Origin: Sphaerotilus sulfidivorans
GTDB taxonomy: Bacteria; Pseudomonadota; Gammaproteobacteria; Burkholderiales; Burkholderiaceae_C
Assembly (NCBI RefSeq): GCF_013426975.1
Contig: NZ_JACCPY010000009.1
Span: 1-64,000, forward strand
Direction: 5' to 3'
Length of the DNA: 64,000 nucleotides
Shown here piece by piece: positions 1 through 7,526 of this stretch (position 1 is the stretch's first letter; the number at the start of each line of letters is the position of its first letter). A program made the translations under genes and the position numbers. The notes beneath the pieces were generated by a model. That model was not told the origin of the DNA. It searched no databases and saw only the letters and a program-made list of their open reading frames with translations.

Positions 1-218
1 GCTTCGGTGCGGCCCGCGCCGGGCTGACCGGCGGCGCTGTCGGCCTGCGCGCGCTGTCCAATCTCGCCTTCCTGGTCTTCGTGCCGGCGCTGCTGTTCCG
101 CTCGATGGCGAAGGTGGATCTGGCGCAGGCGGTGCCGGCGGAGCGGGTGGCACAGGCCGAGGCGGCTCGGGCTGCACCGCCTGCACCGGCGCGGCGGCAG
201 GCGCAGGCGGTGGCGTGA
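1..218 (+). pseudogene. AEC-family transporter, N-terminal fragment
   Basis: Read from base 3, the first 43 or so residues look like the amino end of an auxin-efflux-carrier (AEC) permease: a hydrophobic segment ALSNLAFLVFVPALLF followed by RSMAKVDL. Codons here are GC3-rich, as in real genes. After about base 130 the reading becomes Ala/Pro/Arg-rich and stops at 218, so roughly 250 residues of a normal AEC protein are missing. The same bases are the antisense of the proline-rich part of tonB. The 5' end lies outside the window. I read this as a gene cut by a junction; a chance hydrophobic reading is possible. Confidence 0.5.
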
Positions 219-522
219 TCTCGGGCTGAGGCGCCCAGACCCTGGGCGAGGGGGGGGGCGGCGCCACGGCCGGGGGCGGGGGCGTCTTCGGCGCCGGGGC
301 GGGCGGCGGCGTCTCCTTCGGGCGGGGCGGCGGCGGCGGGGGCGGCGGCGGTGCTGGCGCGTCGATGATCGCCATCTCCACCGTCTGGCGCACCGACTCG
401 ACCGTCTGGCGCGCCAGACCGGACATCAGCGCCCAGCCCGCCAGCAGGTGCAGACCGACCACCGCAGCGGCACCGGCCCAGCGCGGCGCGCGTGACGGGT
501 TCTCGAATTCGGGCAGCGGCAT
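1..522 (-). CDS. tonB: TonB energy transducer, C-terminal domain not visible
   Basis: The protein begins MPLPEFENPSRAPRW at 522 and has a single membrane anchor at about residues 13-30. A long Pro-rich stretch from about residue 47 is typical of the TonB segment that spans the periplasm. It follows exbB-exbD-exbD closely (19 bp after the second exbD), so it is the last gene of the uptake operon. The frame stays open to base 1. From about residue 125 (below base 150), however, the reading turns into Arg-rich nonsense, and the opposite strand reads as an AEC transporter. The TonB C-terminal domain that contacts receptor TonB boxes is not seen. The gene may be truncated, or the sequence may be chimeric at this point. 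Confidence 0.75.
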   Translation of the reverse strand, partial: MPLPEFENPSRAPRWAGAAAVVGLHLLAGWALMSGLARQTVESVRQTVEMAIIDAPAPPPPPPPPPRPKETPPPAPAPKTPPPPAVAPPPPSPRVWAPQPEITPPPAPAAAPVQAVQPEPPRPVPPAPPAPPAPDPPSPSSGTAAPARRPGRRDWTARAGRQRRRSARRGPHRS

Positions 523-541
523 CGTGCGGACTCTCCCCGTT

Positions 542-982
542 TCAGCGCGCAGGCTCGAACTGCTCGAGGCCGGCCACGCCCAGGCGCCGGAGCCCCGCAC
601 GCTGCGCCTCGACCATCACCTCGGCAAAGGCGGCATAGGCCGAGCCCGGTGCCGGGCGGATGTGCAGCTCGGCCGGACGCGGCCGCGCCGCCTCGGCCTG
701 CAGCCGCGCCACCAGTGCCGCGCGGTCGGCCAGCGGCTCGTCCTGCCAGCGCAGTGCACCGTCGGGCGCGATGTCGATGCGCACCACCTCCGGCGGCTCG
801 ACCGGCGGTGCGGCCGGCGCCACCGGCAGGTCGAGATCGGCCGAATGCAGCTGGATCGGGATCGTGATGATCAGCATCACCAGCAGCACCAGCATCACGT
901 CGATCAGCGGCGTGGTGTTGATCTCCATCAGCGGTTCGTCGTCGCCGCCGGCGGTGTCGCCGGGGCCGATGTTCATCGCCAT
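542..982 (-). CDS. exbD: ExbD-type biopolymer transport protein (second copy)
   Basis: 146 residues. The start is the ATG at 982, which has an AAAGGA ribosome site just upstream. The N-terminal membrane segment reads INTTPLIDVMLVLLVML and carries the membrane Asp used for proton-driven energisation in the ExbD/TolR family. The rest is a small periplasmic domain. ExbD works with ExbB to energise TonB. It lies 13 bp after the first exbD and 19 bp before tonB on the same strand. Two ExbDs in one operon is a known arrangement (Xanthomonas-like), and the two copies here are clearly different in sequence. Confidence 0.9.
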   Translation of the reverse strand: MAMNIGPGDTAGGDDEPLMEINTTPLIDVMLVLLVMLIITIPIQLHSADLDLPVAPAAPPVEPPEVVRIDIAPDGALRWQDEPLADRAALVARLQAEAARPRPAELHIRPAPGSAYAAFAEVMVEAQRAGLRRLGVAGLEQFEPAR

Positions 983-995
983 CGGGGCGGTCCTT

Positions 996-1439
996 TCAGC
1001 GCAGCGCCTGCGGCTCGGTGATGAAGGAAATGCGCGCGATGCCGGCGCGCTGGCAGGCCAGCACCACCTGCGCGACCGGATCGAAGGCGCTGCGGCGGTC
1101 GCCGCGCACCTGGACCTCCAGCGCCTGGCCCGGCGGCGCACGACGCGCGGCCTCCAGCAGCCGGGCCTTCAGCGCCTCCGGCCCGGCCAGCGGCAGGTCG
1201 TGCCAGAAGATGCGCCCGGCCGCATCGACCGAGATGACGATGCTGTCGGGCCGGGTCTCGCGCGGCTGCAGCCGCTCCTGGGGCAGCTCGACCGGCACCG
1301 AGGTCGCCACCACCGGGATGGTGATCAGGAAGATGATCAGCAGCACCAGCATCACGTCGACCAGCGGCGTGGTGTTGATGGTCGAGATCACCGCATACTC
1401 CTCGGGCGGCGCGTCGAAGGGGCCGCGGGGCAGCGTCAT
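996..1439 (-). CDS. exbD: ExbD-type biopolymer transport protein (first copy)
   Basis: 147 residues. It begins MTLPRGPFDAPPEEY and has the ExbD membrane segment INTTPLVDVMLVLLIIFLI with the conserved Asp, then a periplasmic domain. The start ATG at 1439 overlaps the exbB stop by 4 bp (ATGA), which indicates translational coupling. It forms the proton channel together with ExbB. The reading further upstream belongs to a shadow frame of exbB, so the internal ATG is chosen. Confidence 0.9.
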   Translation of the reverse strand: MTLPRGPFDAPPEEYAVISTINTTPLVDVMLVLLIIFLITIPVVATSVPVELPQERLQPRETRPDSIVISVDAAGRIFWHDLPLAGPEALKARLLEAARRAPPGQALEVQVRGDRRSAFDPVAQVVLACQRAGIARISFITEPQALR

Positions 1440-2092
1440 CGCGGCTCGGCCAGCAGCACCGCGTGCAGGTCGGCGGCGAAGCCGCGCACCTCGTCCATCA
1501 CCGCCTTGTTGCGGCGCACCAGCCAGTTGTAGCCCAGCACCGCCGGCACCGCCACCGCCAGACCGATCGCGGTCATGATCAGCGCCTCGCCCACCGGCCC
1601 GGCCACCTTGTCGATCGAGGCCTGACCCGCCACGCCGATCGCGGTCAGCGCGTGGTAGATGCCCCAGACGGTGCCGAAGAGGCCGACGAAAGGCGCCGTC
1701 GAGCCGACGGTGGCCAGCAGCGCCAGCCCGTTCTGCAGCCGGCCCTGCACCCGCTCGATCGCGCGCTGGATCGACATCGTGATCCAGGTGTGCAGGTCGA
1801 TGCGACCGAGCAGGCCGGCGTGCTTGCCGCTGGCCTCGACGCCGGCCTGGACGATGAAGCGCAAGGGGCTGCCGCGCTCGAGCTGCTCGGCGCCCTGGGC
1901 GATGCTGGCGGCCTGCCAGAAGGCCTCGGCCGCACGCGCCTGGCGCAGCATGCGCTGCTGCTCCAGCCACTTGACGACGATGACATACCAGCTCGCCGCC
2001 GACATCACCACCATCATCAGCAGCACCAGCTTGGCGACCAGGTCGGAGCCGGCCCACAGCGCGGCCAGTCCGTAGGGATTGCTTTCAGTCAC
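1436..2092 (-). CDS. exbB: ExbB/TolQ-family proton channel protein
   Basis: 218 residues from the GTG at 2092. I chose this start because GGAG lies 9 bp upstream and because the protein then begins near NPYGLAALW, as ExbBs usually do. Another GTG at 2107 is possible but has only a pyrimidine run before it. Membrane segments are visible near residues 20-40, 120-145 and 160-190, with the MotA/TolQ/ExbB signature around GLLGTVWGI-like residues (VGLFGTVWGIYHA). It is coupled to exbD and lies about 40 bp downstream of the ABC ATPase gene, so it is probably part of the same transcript. Confidence 0.9.
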   Translation of the reverse strand: MTESNPYGLAALWAGSDLVAKLVLLMMVVMSAASWYVIVVKWLEQQRMLRQARAAEAFWQAASIAQGAEQLERGSPLRFIVQAGVEASGKHAGLLGRIDLHTWITMSIQRAIERVQGRLQNGLALLATVGSTAPFVGLFGTVWGIYHALTAIGVAGQASIDKVAGPVGEALIMTAIGLAVAVPAVLGYNWLVRRNKAVMDEVRGFAADLHAVLLAEPR

Positions 2093-2133
2093 CGAAGGAA
2101 GCTCCACAAGGAAAGGAAAGGAACCGGGCCGGA

Positions 2134-3585
2134 CTATACCGGCGCAGCGCAGGCCGCCGGAGTCGCGGCCCGGGCCGGGTGCAGGGTGTGCGGGGCCATC
2201 GCCCGGGCCACGTCGGCATCATGGGTGACCAGCAGCAGCGCGCAGTCCAGGCGCGCGGTCTCGCGCGCCAGCAGCGCCAGCGCCTGCTGCTGGGTCAGCG
2301 GATCGAGGCGCGAGGTCGGCTCGTCGGCGAACAGCAGCGCCGGTCCGGTCCACAGCACCCGCGCCAGCGCCAGGCGCTGCAGCTCGCCACCGGAGACCTG
2401 CGCCGGCCGGCGCGCCAGCAGGCCCGCATCGATCTGCAGCGCCTCGAGCAGCCGGCGCAGCGCCGCCGCGTCCAGCCGGTGGCGGCGGCCGACATCGCCC
2501 AGCGCGTCGGCCAGCGTCACCGTCGGCGCGAAGGAGCCCTGCGGATCCTGGTAGAGCTTCTGCAGCGCCCAGGGCCTGAGGTCCGCGACGCGCCGCACCC
2601 GGCCGCGGTCCGGCGCCAGCAGGCCGAGCAGCAGATTGCCCAGCGTGCTCTTGCCGCAGCCGCTCGGGCCCTGCACCGCCAGGCGCTCGCCACGCCCGAT
2701 CGCCAGATCCAGCCCGTCGAACAGCCAGCGCCCGCCGAACTGCTTGCCCAGGGCCTCGGCGCGCACCACCGGCTCGCCGGCCGGGGCGCGGGTCGGCAGC
2801 CGGGCGTCCGGCCAGCCCGACGGATCGGCCGCGATCAGCGCACGGGTGAAGGCATGGGCCGGCGCGGCCAGCACCCGGGCGGTGTCGCCCTGCTCGACGC
2901 ACTCGCCATCGCGCAGCACCATCATCCGGCCGCCCAGCGCGCGCGCCACCTGCAGGTCATGCGTGATGACCAGCACCGCGCCCCCCTCGCGGCGCAGCTG
3001 CTGCAGCAGCTCGACGCAGCGATCGCGCCAGTGCGCATCCAGCCCCTTGGTCGGTTCGTCCACCAGCAGCAGCCGCGCGCCGCCGGCCAGCGCGATCGCC
3101 GCCGCCGCGCGCTGCGCCATGCCGCCGGAGACCTGCCACGGAAACTGCTGCGCGGCCGCCCCCAGCCCGGCCGAGGCCAGCGCGGCCTCGGCGCGGGCTG
3201 CCGCCTCGGCCGGAGCCGCGCCCCGCAGATGGCGATGCACCAGCGCGAGCTGAGGCTGCAGCCGCATCAGCGGATCCAGCGCCTGCGCCGGCTCCTGCGG
3301 CAGCATCGCCAGGCGGTGTCCCCAGAGCGGCTGGCGTTGTGCAGGCCGGTCGGCCGCGCTGGCCCGACCCTCGATCACCACCTGGCCGCTCGCCTGAAGA
3401 CCCGGCGGCAGCGTGCCCATGATCGCCTGCGCCAGCAGCGACTTGCCCGCGCCGCTCTCGCCCAGCAGCACCAGCGCCTCGCCGGCCTGCAGCGCCAGCG
3501 ACAGCGGCCTCAGCAGCATCCGGGCACCGGCACGCACCGTCAGGTCCTCGACCCGCAGCAGGGCCTCGCTCGATGTCGTGCTCAT
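2134..3585 (-). CDS. ABC importer ATPase, two fused ATP-binding domains (peptide/nickel type)
   Basis: 483 residues containing two complete nucleotide-binding domains in one chain. Domain 1 has Walker A GESGAGKS, signature VSGGMAQR and Walker B LLLVDEPTKGLD. Domain 2 has Walker A GPSGCGKS, signature VSGGELQR and Walker B LLFADEPTSRLD. Together they replace the separate D and F ATPases of Dpp/Opp/Nik-type importers. The gene overlaps the upstream permease by 4 bp. It supplies ATP-driven uptake through the two permeases encoded just upstream. The substrate cannot be read from the ATPase. The context (TonB system, Fur-type regulator, receptor) argues for a metal or metal-chelate rather than peptide. 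Confidence 0.9.
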   Translation of the reverse strand: MSTTSSEALLRVEDLTVRAGARMLLRPLSLALQAGEALVLLGESGAGKSLLAQAIMGTLPPGLQASGQVVIEGRASAADRPAQRQPLWGHRLAMLPQEPAQALDPLMRLQPQLALVHRHLRGAAPAEAAARAEAALASAGLGAAAQQFPWQVSGGMAQRAAAAIALAGGARLLLVDEPTKGLDAHWRDRCVELLQQLRREGGAVLVITHDLQVARALGGRMMVLRDGECVEQGDTARVLAAPAHAFTRALIAADPSGWPDARLPTRAPAGEPVVRAEALGKQFGGRWLFDGLDLAIGRGERLAVQGPSGCGKSTLGNLLLGLLAPDRGRVRRVADLRPWALQKLYQDPQGSFAPTVTLADALGDVGRRHRLDAAALRRLLEALQIDAGLLARRPAQVSGGELQRLALARVLWTGPALLFADEPTSRLDPLTQQQALALLARETARLDCALLLVTHDADVARAMAPHTLHPARAATPAACAAPV

Positions 3586-4361
3586 GCGCCCGTCTCCTCG
3601 TCGCCGACCAGCAGCATCATGCCCAGCACCGTCAGCATCAGCACCGCCACCGGCGCGGCGATCAGCCAGGGCGCCTCATGCCAGTGCGGCAGCGCCTCGG
3701 TCATCATCAGGCCGAGCTCGGGCGCCGGCGGCTGCACGCCGACGCTGATGAAGCCCAGCGCCGCCAGGCCCAGCACCGCCTGCGCCGCCCCGAAGGCCAG
3801 CAGCGTGCCGAGCTGCGGCGCCAGCGCCGGCAGCAGATGACGCCGCAGCAGATGCAGCAGCCCGAAGCCCAGCAGCCGCGCCGCCTGCACCGCGTCGCCC
3901 GCCAGCACCGGGCGGCTGACGCTGCGGCTGACCCGGAAATGCTCGACCCACATCACCAGCGCCAGGCCCAGCGCCAGCATCTCCTTGCGACCGGGCAGGA
4001 TGGCCGCGCACAGCACCACCAGCAGCAGACCGGGAATCGACATCGCCGCATCGGCCAGCAGCACCAGCGCACGCTCGACCCGCCCGCCCTGCCAGGCCGC
4101 CAGCAGCCCCAGCAGCACGCCTGGCACCGCCGCCGCCAGCGTCGCCAGCAGCGCCACGCCCAGCGACAGCCGGGTCGCCTCGGCCAGCCGGGCCAGCACG
4201 CTGCGTCCGAGCAGATCGGTGCCCAGCGGATGCGCCGCGCCCGGCGGCTGCAGGCTGGCCGAGAGATCCTGCAGCGCCCCGTCGATGCCGATCAGCGCCG
4301 GCCCCGCCAGCCCGAACAGCGCCACCAGCGCCAGCAGCAGTCCGCCCGCACCGCGCTTCAT
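3582..4361 (-). CDS. ABC importer permease (DppC/NikC type)
   Basis: 259 residues, all of it the inner-membrane permease fold: an N-terminal membrane segment followed by the transmembrane domain of the binding-protein-dependent family. The family's EAA-like loop is near AARLLGFGLLHLLRRHLLP. Near its N-terminus it has HPLGTDLLGRSVLARL, which is characteristic of the C-type permease of peptide/nickel importers (LGTDxxGRD-like). The start ATG at 4361 overlaps the stop of the other permease by 4 bp, and the stop overlaps the ATPase start by 4 bp. It pairs with the B-type permease to form the channel. Confidence 0.88.
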   Translation of the reverse strand: MKRGAGGLLLALVALFGLAGPALIGIDGALQDLSASLQPPGAAHPLGTDLLGRSVLARLAEATRLSLGVALLATLAAAVPGVLLGLLAAWQGGRVERALVLLADAAMSIPGLLLVVLCAAILPGRKEMLALGLALVMWVEHFRVSRSVSRPVLAGDAVQAARLLGFGLLHLLRRHLLPALAPQLGTLLAFGAAQAVLGLAALGFISVGVQPPAPELGLMMTEALPHWHEAPWLIAAPVAVLMLTVLGMMLLVGDEETGA

Positions 4362-5317
4362 GCGCCCTCCCCGGCCTGCGGCGCACGCCGGCGCGGATCG
4401 GCAGCGACCGAGGCGGCATCCGTCAGCAGGTTGAAGAGCACGAACATCAGCCCCATGCACAGCGCGGTGCCCTGGATCATCGGCACGTCGCGCGCGAAGA
4501 CCGCATGCACCAGCGCATGCCCGATGCCCGGCCAGGCGAACAGCGACTCCACCACCACCGCGCCCTCGACCAGAAAGACCGCCTGCACGCCCAGCCAGGC
4601 CAGCACCGGCAGCGCCACATGGCGCAGGCCGTGATGCCGCAGCGCCTGGGACTCGTTCAGGCCCTTCATCCGCGCGAAGGCCCAGGCGTCGGACGCCAGA
4701 AAGCCGCGCAGCGCCTGGCGGGTGATGCGCGCCAGGCCCGCGGCCAGCCCGGCCGCCAGCGTGGCCGCCGGCAGCAGCAGGCTGGCCGGGCCCTGGTCGC
4801 CGGCCACCGGCAGCGCGCCGGTGCCCACCGCCACCCCCAGCATCAGCAGCACCGCCAGCAGGAAACTCGGCATCACCCGCAGCAGGACCGCCAGCGCCAG
4901 CGTCAGCCGGTCGACCGCCCCGCCCGGACGCAGCCCGGCGCGCAGGCCCAGCAGCAGCCCGACCGGCAGCGCCAGTGCCAGCGCCGCGCCGGACAGCTGC
5001 AGCGTGGCGCCGAGCTGGTGCGCCAGCTCCTCCAGCACCGGCGCGCCCGTCACCAGCGAGCGGCCCAGGTCCAGGCTCAGCAGATCGAGGCACCAGCCCG
5101 GCAGCACCTGCCACAGCGAGCGGTCCAGCCCCAGCTCGGCGCGCACCGCATCGGCCGCGGCGTTGTCGACCCGATCGAAGCCGTAGCGCCCGGCCGCCAC
5201 CCGCAGCGCCATGTCGCCCGGCAGCGCACGCATCATCAGCAGGCACAGCGTGCCCACGCCCAGCGCCAGCACCAGCGCCTGCATCAGGCGACGCAGCAGC
5301 AGCTCCAGCCCCCTCAT
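4358..5317 (-). CDS. ABC importer permease (DppB/NikB type)
   Basis: 319 residues. It begins MRGLELLLRRLMQAL with a first membrane helix, then a periplasmic loop with RAELGLDRSLWQ (B-type permeases have LGLDxPLxxQ here). The transmembrane domain follows, with the coupling loop GFLASDAWAFARMKGLNE. It overlaps the binding-protein gene by 4 bp upstream and the C-type permease by 4 bp downstream, so the subunits are probably made in step. Length is normal for the family. Confidence 0.88.
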   Translation of the reverse strand: MRGLELLLRRLMQALVLALGVGTLCLLMMRALPGDMALRVAAGRYGFDRVDNAAADAVRAELGLDRSLWQVLPGWCLDLLSLDLGRSLVTGAPVLEELAHQLGATLQLSGAALALALPVGLLLGLRAGLRPGGAVDRLTLALAVLLRVMPSFLLAVLLMLGVAVGTGALPVAGDQGPASLLLPAATLAAGLAAGLARITRQALRGFLASDAWAFARMKGLNESQALRHHGLRHVALPVLAWLGVQAVFLVEGAVVVESLFAWPGIGHALVHAVFARDVPMIQGTALCMGLMFVLFNLLTDAASVAADPRRRAPQAGEGA

Positions 5318-6873
5318 GCCCGCCACCGCATCGCATCCAGCCGATAGGACAGCTCCAGCGGATCGAGCATCACCCCGTCGACCCGCGCGCCGACCGCCAG
5401 CTGCTGGCGGTACCAGCTGACCGGGATGACCGGCAGCTCGTCCTGCAGCACCGCCACCACCCGGCGGCGCAGCTCGGCCGCGCGCGGCGCCTCCGGCCCG
5501 AGCCGGGCCAGGGTGTCGAGCGCGATGCCGACATCGGCATGCTGCCAGCCCATCGCCCCCCAGTCGCCGCCGCCCGGACCGAAGTCCTGACGCAGCGTGC
5601 CGACCGGATCGGGCGTGCTGGCGTAGTTGCGCGCGCCCAGGCCGATCTGCAGCCGCCCGTCGCGGTGGCCCAGTGGAATGTCGCCGGCATTGCCGACCGC
5701 GACCTCCAGCGCGATGCCGGCCTGGCGCCACTGCGCCTGCAGCGCGGTGGCCAGCGGCGGCAGCTCCGGCCGGTCCGGGAAGGTGCGCAGCTGCAGCGCC
5801 AGCGCCTGGCCGCGAGCATCCTGCAGCCGGCCATCGGCGCCACGCCGCCAGCCGGCCTGGGCCAGCAGCTGCTGCGCGGCGGCCGGATCGTGGCGCAGCG
5901 GTGCCAGCGAGGGGTCATGCCAGTCGCCCAGCGAAGGCGGCAGCAGCTGGGTGGCGGCCAGCGCCGGATCGCGCAGCAGCGCCCGCGCGATGCCGGCGCG
6001 GTCGACCAGCAGGCTCAGCGCCCGGCGCACCCGCACATCGGCCAGCGCCGGCAGCCCGGCATTGAGCTTCAGGAAGACGGTGCGCGGAAGCATCACCGAC
6101 TGCACCCGCAGCGCCGGACGCTGGCGCAGACGCTGCAGGCTGGCCGGATCGAGGCCGTAGGCCAGATCGGCCTGGCCGCTCTCGATCATCAGCGCCCGGG
6201 TCTCGGCGCGACCGGCGGCCAGATAGGCCACCCGACGGATCTGCGGCAGCGGCCCGCCGTTCCAGCCCTCGAACACCACCGTCTCGGCCTGCTGCGGTGG
6301 CTGCAGCCGGGTCAGGCGATAGGGCCCGCTGCCGATCAGCGCCTGCACCCGGCCGGCGGCATCGAAGGCGGCCGGCGCCAGCACCAGCGTGCTCGGATGC
6401 GCCAGCAGCGCCGGCAGCGCCGCATGGCGCTCCTTCAGGCGGATGCGCAGCGTGGTGTCGCCCTCCGTCTCCATCGCCAGGATCGGTGCATTCGACAGCA
6501 GCCCCGGCGCCACCCGCGCCGGCTGCAGGCTGCGCAGCACCGCCGCCGCATTCACCGGCGAGCCGTCATGGAAGCGCGCGCCCGGGCGCAGCTCGAAGCG
6601 CCAGGTCAGCCCATCGGCGGCGGCCTGCCAGCGCACCGCCAGCGCCGGCCGGAGGGCGCCGCGATCATCGGCGCCCACCAGCGTCTCGGCCACCTGCAGC
6701 CGCGAGAAGACAAAGCCGCTCTGCGCCGGCTGCAGGCCGGTGATCTCCCAGGGGCCGACGATCTGCAGCGGTCGCTCGTCGGCCGCCAGCGCGGGCGTGA
6801 AAGGCAGCAGGCCGGCCAGCGCCAGCAGGCCGCGGCGCCGGGCAGACACCGGTGCGACAGGGGACAGGCTCAT
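5314..6873 (-). CDS. Periplasmic substrate-binding protein of the peptide/nickel ABC family
   Basis: 519 residues from the ATG at 6873 (a TTG two codons earlier is also open). The N-terminus contains ARRRGLLALAGLLPF and an ALA cleavage site, so it is exported, possibly by Tat because of the RRRGLL stretch. The body matches the SBP_bac_5 family, with GSGPYRL and FHDGSPVNAAAVL as family landmarks. It captures the ligand and hands it to the two permeases. It is the first gene of an eight-gene minus-strand run ending in tonB, and a palindromic candidate operator lies 39 bp upstream. Ligand unknown; a metal chelate is my inference from context. Confidence 0.85.
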   Translation of the reverse strand: MSLSPVAPVSARRRGLLALAGLLPFTPALAADERPLQIVGPWEITGLQPAQSGFVFSRLQVAETLVGADDRGALRPALAVRWQAAADGLTWRFELRPGARFHDGSPVNAAAVLRSLQPARVAPGLLSNAPILAMETEGDTTLRIRLKERHAALPALLAHPSTLVLAPAAFDAAGRVQALIGSGPYRLTRLQPPQQAETVVFEGWNGGPLPQIRRVAYLAAGRAETRALMIESGQADLAYGLDPASLQRLRQRPALRVQSVMLPRTVFLKLNAGLPALADVRVRRALSLLVDRAGIARALLRDPALAATQLLPPSLGDWHDPSLAPLRHDPAAAQQLLAQAGWRRGADGRLQDARGQALALQLRTFPDRPELPPLATALQAQWRQAGIALEVAVGNAGDIPLGHRDGRLQIGLGARNYASTPDPVGTLRQDFGPGGGDWGAMGWQHADVGIALDTLARLGPEAPRAAELRRRVVAVLQDELPVIPVSWYRQQLAVGARVDGVMLDPLELSYRLDAMRWRA

Positions 6874-6911
6874 CAGCAAGGGCCGCCAAGGCGGGCGGCG
6901 AATGATTCTCG

Positions 6912-6937
6912 ATTGCTAATGATATTTCATTACCAAT
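6912..6937. promoter_or_regulatory. Palindrome resembling a Fur/Zur-family operator
   Basis: Inverted arms ATTGCTAATGA and TCATTACCAAT flank a 4-base centre, with one mismatch per arm. The site is AT-rich inside very GC-rich DNA. It sits 39 bp upstream of the binding-protein start and downstream of the Fur-family gene. TAATGA/TCATTA resembles the core of Fur boxes. It probably controls the ABC-exbBD-tonB operon in response to metal. Confidence 0.6.
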
Positions 6938-6983
6938 GAAGCTTGCTGGAATGGGGTTGTGCGGTCGTGAAGCGGAGGGACTG

Positions 6984-7014
6984 GGCGTGGGTCCCCGCCT
7001 GCGCGGGGATGACG
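6984..7014. repeat. REP-like GC palindrome
   Basis: The segment contains CCCCGCCTGCGCGGGG (6993-7008) within GGCGTGGGT and ATGACG flanks. This matches the short extragenic palindromes common in betaproteobacterial genomes. It lies between the Fur-family gene and the ABC operon and may act as a terminator or mRNA stabiliser for the upstream genes. Confidence 0.5.
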
Positions 7015-7025
7015 AGAGGGGGAGT

Positions 7026-7466
7026 TCAGCCGCAGCTGTCGTGGCCGTGGCCGTGCGCGTGGGCGTCGTCGCAGGCCGGGGTGGGCGTGGCGGCCTGTCC
7101 GGCGCAGTCGGCGCAGCAGCCGTACAGCGTCAGGTCGTGGTCCTCGACCGAGAAGCCCGGCGGGGCCAGCCGGGACAGGTCGCCCGGGCAGGCGTGCACG
7201 TCGAAGACGCGCTGGCAGCGTCGGCACTGGAAATGGTGATGGTGGCGGCGGCTGACCGGCTCGTAGCGCGGGTTCTCGCCGGGCAGCTGCACCACCGCCA
7301 GCGTGCCGTCATCGACCAGGGCCTTCAGATTGCGGTAGACGGTGGCGATGCCCAGGCCCGGCGCGAGCGACTGGGCCTGGTCGAGCACCTCCTGGGGCAG
7401 CAGCGGCCGGCGGGCCACCTCGATCGCCTCGCGGATGGCGATGCGCTGACGGGTATTGCGTTCCAT
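7026..7466 (-). CDS. Fur-family metalloregulator, Zur-like, with His-rich tail
   Basis: 146 residues. The N-terminal winged helix includes GLGIATVYRNLKAL, the DNA-recognition helix typical of Fur proteins. The dimerisation domain has the HHHHFQC cluster, a CRRC pair, and a second cysteine cluster YGCCADC near the end. All are zinc-binding signatures. The last 15 or so residues are His/Asp-rich (DDAHAHGHGHDSCG), which may sense or buffer metal. The gene lies between the TonB receptor and the ABC operon on the same strand, so it probably regulates both. Zur is my best guess; Fur or a nickel/cobalt sensor cannot be excluded. Confidence 0.85.
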   Translation of the reverse strand: MERNTRQRIAIREAIEVARRPLLPQEVLDQAQSLAPGLGIATVYRNLKALVDDGTLAVVQLPGENPRYEPVSRRHHHHFQCRRCQRVFDVHACPGDLSRLAPPGFSVEDHDLTLYGCCADCAGQAATPTPACDDAHAHGHGHDSCG

Positions 7467-7492
7467 GCCGCAAGGTTAGCCGATCCGCCGCC

Positions 7493-7516
7493 CCCCCAAG
7501 GCCCCAAGGCCCCAAG
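7493..7516. repeat. Three-copy 8-bp tandem repeat
   Basis: Three near-exact copies of an 8-base unit (GCCCCAAG, first copy one base different) sit between the receptor stop and the Fur-family start. Short tandem repeats of this kind can change copy number by slippage. Here it would alter only the spacing inside the intergenic region. Confidence 0.6.
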
Positions 7517-7526
7517 GCGCCTCGGC

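Noticed and set aside
365-1532. Plus-strand frames over tonB and exbD genes
   Set aside because: Arg/Ser-rich shadows; minus-strand ExbD and TonB readings have clear motifs and ribosome sites.
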